Shown in pieces: positions 51,832 to 59,367 of a stretch of DNA of 64,000 nucleotides. Positions within the stretch are counted from its first letter, which is position 1, and every line of letters begins with the position of its first letter. This DNA is from Streptomyces sp. PR69 (lineage in GTDB: Bacteria; Actinomycetota; Actinomycetes; Streptomycetales; Streptomycetaceae): the NCBI RefSeq assembly GCF_026420845.1, contig NZ_JAOWCB010000028.1, forward strand, positions 1 to 64,000, written 5' to 3'. Made by a program: the position numbers and the translations under genes. The notes under the pieces were generated by a model that worked only from the letters and a program-made list of their open reading frames with translations, was not told the DNA's origin and ran no database searches.

Positions 51832-54800
51832 ATGACCACCCCCCAATCCCAGAGCTCCTCTTCGGAGCGTTCCATACCAGGCCAGAGACGCCGCGGCCGC
51901 AGACGTGCGGCCCGGATCGCGGGCGCCGCGGCGGTGGTGACCGCTCTGGTCGCCGCGGGCGGCGGGCCCGTGTACGCCGCAGGGGTCGCGGACGATCCCG
52001 TGGGGAACGGCGGCGCGAAGGCCGCCAAACCGGCCGCGTCGGCCGCGGAGAAGCTCGGCGCGGCCGATGAGGAGCTGCTGGCGCAGGCCGAGGCCAAGGG
52101 CGAGAAGAGCGTCACCGTGATGGTGGCCACCGCGCCCGGGCAGACGGAGCAGGTCGCCGAGCAGCTCGACGCCGTCGAGGGAGCCTCGGTCGGCAGGACG
52201 TACGACAGGCTCGGCTATGTGCGGGCCACGCTGCCGACCGGGAAGGCGGACGCGGCGCTCAAGGCGGCCGCCAAGCTCTCCAGCGTCCATGGCATCGACC
52301 TCAAGCACGAGATCAGGCTGGACGACCCGACGCCCGCGGCGGACACGGCCCACGGCGCGGGCACGGCCGGGGCGCAGGGCGGGAAGTACCCGGCGCCGGA
52401 CGAGAAGACCCCCGCGAAGAACCCGTACAACCCGTCCTTCGAGACCGGCGCGGTGGACTTCGTCAAGAAGAACCCGAAGGCCGACGGCCGCGGCGTGACC
52501 ATCGGCATCCTGGACTCGGGCGTGGACCTGGGTCACCCGGCGCTGCAGAAGACGACGACGGGCGAGCGGAAGATCGTCGACTGGGTGACCGCGACCGACC
52601 CCGTGACCGACGGGGACGGCACCTGGCGGCAGATGCGCCAGGACGTCAGCGGGCCGGCGTTCAGCGTCAACGGGCGCACGTACAAAGCCCCGGCGGGGCA
52701 GTACAAGTTCAACCTCTTCGCCGAGGCCGCCACCAAGGGCGGCGACATGGCGGGCGACCTCAACCGCGACGGCGACACCACGGATGTGTGGGGCATGCTG
52801 TACGACCCGGGCACCCGCACCGTCCGCGTGGACCTCAACGACAACGCGGACTTCACCGACGACGCCGTGATGAAGCCGTACAAGAACGGCTTCCAGATCG
52901 GCTACTTCGGCGAGGACGACCCGGCCACCGAGATCGCCGAGCGCATCCCGTTCGTCATCGAGGTCCGCAAGGACGTCGTCTACAACGCGGCGGGCGCGAC
53001 GGCCGACTATGTCAACATCGGCGTCATCGAGGGCTCACACGGCACGCATGTGGCCGGAATCGCCGCCGCCAACGGCCTCTTCGGCGGCAGGATGAACGGC
53101 GCGGCCCCCGGCGCGAAGATCGTCTCCTCGCGCGCCTGCACCTGGAGCGGCGGCTGCACCAATGTCGCCCTCACCGAGGGCATGGCCGATCTGGTCATCG
53201 ACCGCGGCGTGGACATCGTCAATATGTCCATCGGCGGGCTGCCCGCGCTGAACGACGGCAACAACGCCCGCGCCGAGCTCTACAACCGGCTGATCGAGCT
53301 CTACGGCGTCCAGATCGTGATCTCCGCGGGCAACTCCGGGCCGGGCGTCAACACCATCGGCGACCCGGCGGTAGCCGACAAGGTGATCTCGGTCGGCGCG
53401 TCCATCTCCAAGGAGACCTGGGCCGCCAACTACGGCTCCGGGGTGCAGAAGAAGTACGCCATGCTGCCCTTCTCCTCCCGCGGACCGCGCGAGGACGGCG
53501 GCTTCACCCCGACGCTGAGCGCGCCCGGCGCGGCGATCAACACCACCCAGACCTGGACCCCCGGCGGCCCGGTCAAGGAGGCGGGCTATGACCTCCCGCC
53601 CGGCTACTCGATGCTCCAGGGCACCTCGATGGCCTCGCCGCAGGCCGCGGGCGCAAGCGCGCTGCTGCTGTCGGCCGCGAAGCAGAAGCACATCGATCTG
53701 TCACCCGCCCGGCTGCGCACCGCGCTGACCAGCACCGCCAAGCACATCCGCGGGGTGCAGGCGCATGAGCAGGGCGCGGGCCTGATCAATGTCGTGGGCG
53801 CCTGGAAGGTCATCCAGAAGACCGCCAAGAAGAACGCGGACGCCCACGCGTACACCGTCAAGGCCCCGGTGGACACCTCGATCGACTTCGCGCTGGAGAC
53901 CCCGGGCTTCGGCACCGGGCTGTACGACCGCGAGGGCGGGCTGCAGGCAGGTCAGAGCCGTACGTACGACATTGCCGTCACCCGCACCACCGGCCCCGAC
54001 ACGGCCGTGGCGCACCGGCTGAAGTGGAAGAACAACGACGGCGTTTTCCGGCTGACGGGCGGCGGCAAGGTCACGCTGCCGCTGAACCAGCCGGTGACCG
54101 TGACCGTGGAGGCGCGGCCCAAGACCGCCGGCGTGCACAGCGCCATCCTGGAGGTCGACGACCGCCGCACCCAGGGCGTGGACAAGCAGATCCTGGCCAC
54201 GGTCGTCGTCGCACACGACCTGGCGAAGCCGGACCACTCCTTCTCCGCCTCCGGCTCCGTGCAGCGCAACAGCACCGAGTCGTACTTTGTGACCGTGCCC
54301 GAGGGCGCGAAGAACCTGGAGGTCGCGCTGGGCGGACTCGCCGAGGGCAGCCAGACCCGGTTCATCGGCATCCACCCCTACGGTGTGCCGGTCGACCGCA
54401 CCTCGACGATCTTCTGCTACCCGAACTACCCGAACCCGGCCAATGAGTGCCGCCCCGACCTGCGCTCCTACAGCGAGCCGCTGCCGGGCGTCTGGGAGAT
54501 CGAGGTCGAGTCGCGCCGTACGTCCCCGCTGCTGAACAACCCGTACGAGCTGGACGTCACGGTGCTCGGCGCGGACTTCGACCCGGCGGTCAAGACGCTG
54601 CCCGAGGCGCGGCTCGGCACCCCGGCCGCCGTCGAGTGGGAGGTGACCAACGGCTTCGCGGCGATCGACGGGAGGCTGGCGGGCGGCTCGCTCGGCTCTG
54701 CGAAGGTGGCGCGGCCCACGATCGCGGACGGAGAGTCCAAGGAATCCACGGTCACCATCGGCGAGGGCGTGGAGCGCCTGGACGTGGCCATCGGCTCGCC

Positions 54801-55197
54801 CTCCGACAACGGCGCGGACCTGGACCTCACGGTCTACAAGGACGGCGTGCGCGTCGGCCAGTCCGCCGACGGAGACTCGGAGGAGTCGGTCAGCCTGACC
54901 AACCCCGCCGCCGGCACGTACACGATCGTGATCGACGGTTACTCGGTTCCGGCCGGGACCACCGAGTACGACTACCGCGATGTGTTCTTCTCCTCGGCCC
55001 TCGGCGACGTACTGGTCGACTCCAGCGTCCCCGTGAAGCTCGCCAACGGTGAGTCGGCGCAGGTCAGCGCCGAGGTGCTGGTGGTTGGCGAGGCGCCCGA
55101 GGGACGGCAGTTCTTCGGTGAGGTGAAGCTGCTGAACGGCCGCGGCACGGTCGCGGGCGCGGGCAGCGTGGTGATCGAGAAGGTCATCACCTCATAG
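51832..55197 (+). CDS. Secreted subtilisin-like serine protease (S8 family)
   Basis: Exported protease. The 1121-residue protein has a signal peptide: a basic stretch (GQRRRGRRRAARI), a hydrophobic core (AGAAAVVTALVAAGG) and cleavage near GPVYAAGVAD. An inhibitor-like propeptide follows to about residue 180. The catalytic Asp is in GILDSGVDLGHP (near 225), His in GSHGTHVAGIAAANG (near 403) and Ser in GTSMASPQAAGASALLL (near 600). The Asp-His distance of about 180 residues is far longer than in subtilisin, so a large insert is present. The C-terminus carries beta domains, including a pre-peptidase (PPC-like) domain near DLDLTVYKDG. ATG 51832 has AGGG six bases upstream; ATG 51826 is too close to it. 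Confidence 0.92.
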   Translation: MTTPQSQSSSSERSIPGQRRRGRRRAARIAGAAAVVTALVAAGGGPVYAAGVADDPVGNGGAKAAKPAASAAEKLGAADEELLAQAEAKGEKSVTVMVATAPGQTEQVAEQLDAVEGASVGRTYDRLGYVRATLPTGKADAALKAAAKLSSVHGIDLKHEIRLDDPTPAADTAHGAGTAGAQGGKYPAPDEKTPAKNPYNPSFETGAVDFVKKNPKADGRGVTIGILDSGVDLGHPALQKTTTGERKIVDWVTATDPVTDGDGTWRQMRQDVSGPAFSVNGRTYKAPAGQYKFNLFAEAATKGGDMAGDLNRDGDTTDVWGMLYDPGTRTVRVDLNDNADFTDDAVMKPYKNGFQIGYFGEDDPATEIAERIPFVIEVRKDVVYNAAGATADYVNIGVIEGSHGTHVAGIAAANGLFGGRMNGAAPGAKIVSSRACTWSGGCTNVALTEGMADLVIDRGVDIVNMSIGGLPALNDGNNARAELYNRLIELYGVQIVISAGNSGPGVNTIGDPAVADKVISVGASISKETWAANYGSGVQKKYAMLPFSSRGPREDGGFTPTLSAPGAAINTTQTWTPGGPVKEAGYDLPPGYSMLQGTSMASPQAAGASALLLSAAKQKHIDLSPARLRTALTSTAKHIRGVQAHEQGAGLINVVGAWKVIQKTAKKNADAHAYTVKAPVDTSIDFALETPGFGTGLYDREGGLQAGQSRTYDIAVTRTTGPDTAVAHRLKWKNNDGVFRLTGGGKVTLPLNQPVTVTVEARPKTAGVHSAILEVDDRRTQGVDKQILATVVVAHDLAKPDHSFSASGSVQRNSTESYFVTVPEGAKNLEVALGGLAEGSQTRFIGIHPYGVPVDRTSTIFCYPNYPNPANECRPDLRSYSEPLPGVWEIEVESRRTSPLLNNPYELDVTVLGADFDPAVKTLPEARLGTPAAVEWEVTNGFAAIDGRLAGGSLGSAKVARPTIADGESKESTVTIGEGVERLDVAIGSPSDNGADLDLTVYKDGVRVGQSADGDSEESVSLTNPAAGTYTIVIDGYSVPAGTTEYDYRDVFFSSALGDVLVDSSVPVKLANGESAQVSAEVLVVGEAPEGRQFFGEVKLLNGRGTVAGAGSVVIEKVITS

Positions 55198-55231
55198 AAG
55201 TGACACACCTCACACCGAGGTGTCGCACAAG

Positions 55232-55261
55232 GGGCCGGGCGCTGCGGGCAGCGCCCGGCCC
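55232..55261 (+). terminator. Terminator downstream of the subtilase
   Basis: A 14-bp perfect stem (GGGCCGGGCGCTGC / GCAGCGCCCGGCCC) with a two-base loop lies 34 bp past the stop. Confidence 0.85.
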
Positions 55262-55414
55262 TTCCGCGCCGGAACCGCATGGGATGTGTCACACGTCCCG
55301 CCCCTCGGACAATGGATTGGACAAGCCCGACCCGGACATACGCATCATGGAACAACGTCCGGGCAGGCGCAGCGGCAGTGATCCAGCGCCGGAACCAGCA
55401 CTAAGGAGTCGTCC

Positions 55415-56440
55415 GTGAGGGTCGGAATCGTCGGAGCCACCGGTCAGGTGGGCGGAGTCATGCGGAGCATCCTCGCCGAGCGGAAGTTCCCGGTCGAGGA
55501 GCTGCGGCTGTTCGCCTCGGCCCGGTCGGCCGGCGCCGCCCTCGACTGGCAGGGGCGGCAGATCACCATCGAGGACGCGGCCGCGGCCGACTACTCGGGC
55601 CTGGACATCGTGCTGTTCTCGGCCGGCGGCGCGACCTCCCGTGCGCTCGCAGAGAAGGTCGCCGCCCAGGGCGCGGTCGTGATCGACAACTCCTCCGCCT
55701 GGCGGCGGCACCCCGAGGTCCCCCTCGTGGTCTCCGAGGTCAACCCGCACGCGGTGAAGGAGCGCCCCAAGGGGATCATCGCCAACCCGAACTGCACCAC
55801 GATGGCCGCGATGCCCGTGCTGCGGCCGCTGCACGCCGAAGCCGGGCTGACCGCCCTGGTCGCCACCACCTACCAGGCCGTGTCCGGCTCCGGTCTTGCG
55901 GGCGTCGCCGAGCTGCACAAGCAGGCGTCGGAGGTCATCGCCGAGGCGGACCGGCTCACGTTCGACGGCGAGGCGGTCTCCTTCCCGGAGCCAGCCGTCT
56001 ACAAGCGTCCGATCGCCTTCAATGTGCTGCCGCTCGCGGGCAGCATCGTCGACGACGGCTCCTTCGAGACGGACGAGGAGCAGAAGCTCCGCCACGAGTC
56101 CCGCAAGATCCTGGAGATCCCGGACCTCAAGGTCTCCGGCACCTGTGTCCGCGTCCCGGTCTTCTCCGGCCACTCGCTCCAGGTCAACGCCCGCTTCGAG
56201 CGTCCGATCAGCGTCGAGCGCGCCTATGAGCTGCTGAAGGCCGCCGACGGCGTGGAGCTCTCGGAGATCCCGACCCCGCTGCAGGCGGCCGGCAAGGACG
56301 CCTCGTACGTGGGCCGCGTCCGGGTGGACGAGACGGTGGAGAACGGCCTGGCGCTGTTCGTCTCCAGCGACAACCTCCGCAAGGGCGCGGCGCTGAACGC
56401 GGTCCAGATCGCGGAACTGGTCGCCCAGGAGCTGGGCTGA
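55415..56440 (+). CDS. asd: Aspartate-semialdehyde dehydrogenase
   Basis: Makes aspartate semialdehyde from aspartyl phosphate, the branch to lysine/diaminopimelate, threonine, methionine and isoleucine. The 341-residue protein has the NADP-binding GIVGATGQVGG at residues 4-14, catalytic Cys127 in NPNCTTMAA, and the active-site His in SGHSLQVNARF. The GTG at 55415 has AAGGAG upstream. The usual actinobacterial partner gene, aspartate kinase, is not adjacent, so this is a stand-alone copy, perhaps one of two in the genome. Confidence 0.95.
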   Translation: MRVGIVGATGQVGGVMRSILAERKFPVEELRLFASARSAGAALDWQGRQITIEDAAAADYSGLDIVLFSAGGATSRALAEKVAAQGAVVIDNSSAWRRHPEVPLVVSEVNPHAVKERPKGIIANPNCTTMAAMPVLRPLHAEAGLTALVATTYQAVSGSGLAGVAELHKQASEVIAEADRLTFDGEAVSFPEPAVYKRPIAFNVLPLAGSIVDDGSFETDEEQKLRHESRKILEIPDLKVSGTCVRVPVFSGHSLQVNARFERPISVERAYELLKAADGVELSEIPTPLQAAGKDASYVGRVRVDETVENGLALFVSSDNLRKGAALNAVQIAELVAQELG

Positions 56441-56450
56441 GTTTTCTGTG

Positions 56451-56479
56451 GCTCGGTTCGCCTCCGGGGCGAACCGAGC
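56451..56479 (+). terminator. Terminator downstream of asd
   Basis: A 12-bp perfect stem (GCTCGGTTCGCC / GGCGAACCGAGC) with a five-base loop starts 10 bp past the asd stop. Confidence 0.85.
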
Positions 56480-56533
56480 ACGGGCGTGCCATGGAAGGAT
56501 GACCCAAACGTCACAGAACGAGGAGATGACCGG

Positions 56534-59131
56534 GTGCCTGGCACAAATCTGACCCGTGAAGAGGCGCAGCGGCGGGCGGAGCTGCTCACCGTCGACTCGT
56601 ACGAGATCGACCTGGATCTCAGCGGCGCGCAGGAGAGTGGGGTCTCCCCAGCGGAGCGAGGGGAAGGCACCTACCGGTCCGTGACCTGGGTGCGCTTTGA
56701 CTCCGCCGAGGACGGCGCGGAGACCTTCATCGATCTGGTGGCCCCGGCGGTGCACCAGGTGGAGCTGAACGGCAAGGCGCTGGATGTGGCCGCCGTCTTC
56801 CGGGACTCCCGGATCTCGCTGAAGCACCTGCGCGCGGGCCGCAATGAGCTGAAGGTCGTCGCCGACTGCGCGTACACCAACACCGGTGAGGGGCTGCACC
56901 GCTTTGTCGATCCGGTGGACGGGCAGGCGTATCTGTATACGCAGTTCGAGGTGCCGGACGCGCGTCGGGTGTTCGCCAGCTTTGAGCAGCCGGATCTGAA
57001 GGCGACGTTCCAGTTCACCGTGAAGGCCCCGGAGGGCTGGACGGTGATCTCGAACTCCCCGACGCCCAAGCCCGAGGACGCCATCTGGCGGTTTGAGCCG
57101 ACGCCCCGGATGTCCACGTATGTCACGGCGCTGATCGTGGGTCCGTACCACTCGGTGCACAGCACCTATGAGAAGGACGGCCAGGTCGTGCCGCTCGGGG
57201 TGTACTGCCGGCCGTCGCTGGCGGAGTTCCTGGACGCGGACGCGATCTTCGAGGTCACCCGGCAGGGCTTCGACTGGTTCCAGGAGAAGTTCGACTATCC
57301 GTACCCGTTCGCCAAGTACGACCAGCTCTTCGTGCCGGAGTTCAACGCGGGCGCGATGGAGAACGCGGGCGCGGTGACCATCCGCGACCAGTATGTCTTC
57401 CGCTCGAAGGTGACGGACGCGGCGTACGAGGTGCGCGCGGAGACCATCCTGCACGAGCTGGCCCATATGTGGTTCGGCGATCTGGTCACCATGGAGTGGT
57501 GGAACGACCTCTGGCTGAACGAGTCGTTCGCGACCTTCACCTCGATCGCCTGCCAGGCGTACGCTCCGGGCTCCAGGTGGCCGCACGCCTGGACGACCTT
57601 CGCGAACTCGATGAAGACCTGGGCGTACCGGCAGGACCAGCTGCCGTCCACGCACCCGATCATGGCCGAGATCCGCGATCTGGACGATGTGCTGGTCAAC
57701 TTTGACGGCATCACCTACGCCAAGGGCGCGTCCGTGCTCAAGCAGCTCGTGGCGTATGTGGGGATGGACGAGTTCTTCCGCGGCGTGCAGGCGTACTTCA
57801 AGCGCCATGCCTTCGGCAACACCCGGCTGTCGGATCTGCTCGGGGCGCTGGAGGAGACCAGCGGCCGTGATCTGAAGGCCTGGTCGAAGGCGTGGCTGGA
57901 GACGGCGGGCATCAACATCCTGCGGCCGGAGATCGAGGTGGACGCCGACGGTGTGATCACGTCCTTCGCCGTGCGCCAGGAGGCCCCGGCGCTGCCGGCG
58001 GGCGCCCAGGGCGAGCCGGTGCTGCGGCCGCACCGGATCGCGGTCGGCGCTTACGACCTGGACGAGGCGGGCCGGCTGGTGCGCACGCACCGGGTCGAGC
58101 TGGACGTGGACGGCGAGCTGACCGCCGTGGACGGGCTGGTGGGCCGCAGCCGCCCGGCCGTCGTCCTGCTCAACGACGACGATCTGTCGTACGCCAAGGT
58201 GCGGCTGGACGAGGTCTCGCTGAAGACGGTCACCGAGCATCTGGGCGACTTCACCGAGTCGCTGCCGCGTGCGCTGTGCTGGGCCTCCGCCTGGGACATG
58301 ACCCGTGACGGCGAGCTGGCCGCGCGCGACTATCTGGCGCTGGTGCTGTCGGGCATCGGCAAGGAGTCGGACATCGGCGTGGTGCAGTCGCTGCACCGGC
58401 AGGTGAAGCTGGCGATCGATCTGTACGCGGCGCCGGAGTGGCGCGAGACGGGGCTGGCGCGGTGGACGGAGGCGACGCTGGCGCATCTGCGTACGGCGGA
58501 GCCGGGCAGCGACCACCAGCTCGCCTGGGCGCGGGCCTTCGCCGCCACCGCCCGCACCCCGCAGCAGACCGAGCTGCTGCGCGCGCTGCTGGACGGCACG
58601 GAGACGATCGAGGGCCTGGCGGTGGACACCGAGCTGCGCTGGGCGTTCGTGGAGCGGCTGGCCGCGGTGGGCGACTTCGAGGAGGAGCACATCGCGGCGG
58701 AGTACGAGCGGGACAGGACGGCCGCCGGCGAGCGCCATGCGGCCACCGCCCGCGCGGCGCGGCCGACCGCGGAGGCGAAGGCGGAGGCGTGGGCGTCGGT
58801 CGTGGAGTCCGACAAGCTGCCGAACGCCATGCAGGAGGCGGTGATCTCCGGTTTTCTCCAGAGTGACCAGCGCGAGCTGCTCGCCCCGTACAGCGAGAAG
58901 TACTTCGCGGCGGTCAAGGGCGTATGGGAGTCGCGCAGCCATGAGATCGCCCAGCAGATCGCGGTCGGTCTGTACCCGACGCTCCAAATCACACAGGACA
59001 CTCTGGACGCAACCGACGCCTGGCTGGATTCGGCCGAACCGAACGCGGCCCTGCGGCGGCTCGTGCTGGAGTCGCGGTCGGGCGTGGAGCGTGCGCTGAA
59101 GGCGCAGGCGGCGGACGCGGCCGCCGCCTGA
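56534..59131 (+). CDS. pepN: M1 family aminopeptidase N (second copy)
   Basis: Zinc aminopeptidase of 865 residues, paralogous to the copy at 46800-49382. GAMENAG lies near residue 273, HELAHMWFGDLVTMEWW near 307, and the second zinc Glu in LWLNES. The GTG at 56534 (VPGTNLTREEAQRRAELL) has GAGGAG eight bases upstream. Residues about 36-46 (ESGVSPAERGE) look inserted: the coding DNA at 56632-56668 contains a TGGGG-TCT-CCCCA palindrome, and the first copy differs here. It is followed by a hairpin. Confidence 0.95.
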   Translation: MPGTNLTREEAQRRAELLTVDSYEIDLDLSGAQESGVSPAERGEGTYRSVTWVRFDSAEDGAETFIDLVAPAVHQVELNGKALDVAAVFRDSRISLKHLRAGRNELKVVADCAYTNTGEGLHRFVDPVDGQAYLYTQFEVPDARRVFASFEQPDLKATFQFTVKAPEGWTVISNSPTPKPEDAIWRFEPTPRMSTYVTALIVGPYHSVHSTYEKDGQVVPLGVYCRPSLAEFLDADAIFEVTRQGFDWFQEKFDYPYPFAKYDQLFVPEFNAGAMENAGAVTIRDQYVFRSKVTDAAYEVRAETILHELAHMWFGDLVTMEWWNDLWLNESFATFTSIACQAYAPGSRWPHAWTTFANSMKTWAYRQDQLPSTHPIMAEIRDLDDVLVNFDGITYAKGASVLKQLVAYVGMDEFFRGVQAYFKRHAFGNTRLSDLLGALEETSGRDLKAWSKAWLETAGINILRPEIEVDADGVITSFAVRQEAPALPAGAQGEPVLRPHRIAVGAYDLDEAGRLVRTHRVELDVDGELTAVDGLVGRSRPAVVLLNDDDLSYAKVRLDEVSLKTVTEHLGDFTESLPRALCWASAWDMTRDGELAARDYLALVLSGIGKESDIGVVQSLHRQVKLAIDLYAAPEWRETGLARWTEATLAHLRTAEPGSDHQLAWARAFAATARTPQQTELLRALLDGTETIEGLAVDTELRWAFVERLAAVGDFEEEHIAAEYERDRTAAGERHAATARAARPTAEAKAEAWASVVESDKLPNAMQEAVISGFLQSDQRELLAPYSEKYFAAVKGVWESRSHEIAQQIAVGLYPTLQITQDTLDATDAWLDSAEPNAALRRLVLESRSGVERALKAQAADAAAA

Positions 59132-59153
59132 CCTCGAACGCCGCCGCCGTTTC

Positions 59154-59187
59154 AGGGCGCGGGGGGCCGTGCGGCCCCTCGCGCCCT
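59154..59187 (+). terminator. Terminator downstream of the second pepN
   Basis: A 16-bp stem (AGGGCGCGGGGGGCCG against CGGCCCCTCGCGCCCT, one G-U pair) with a two-base loop lies 22 bp past the stop. Confidence 0.8.
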
Positions 59188-59367
59188 CGCCGTTGGGGGT
59201 CATCGCGGGGTCGCTGCGAGGTCACCAAATGCCCGTTTGTGGTCAGCTTGGAACGGGCACAGACCGTTCCGCTTTTATGACCTGACGTCAACACCCGTCC
59301 AAATGAACGACTATGCTCGCTCACCGTTGTCAGGTGATCCTTTTCGTTCGATCGTTTGAGGGTGCTG

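Noticed and set aside
55289..59203. Minus-strand open frame of 1304 codons across asd and the second pepN
   Set aside because: It is a His/Arg/Val-rich shadow of asd and pepN, both of which show intact catalytic motifs.
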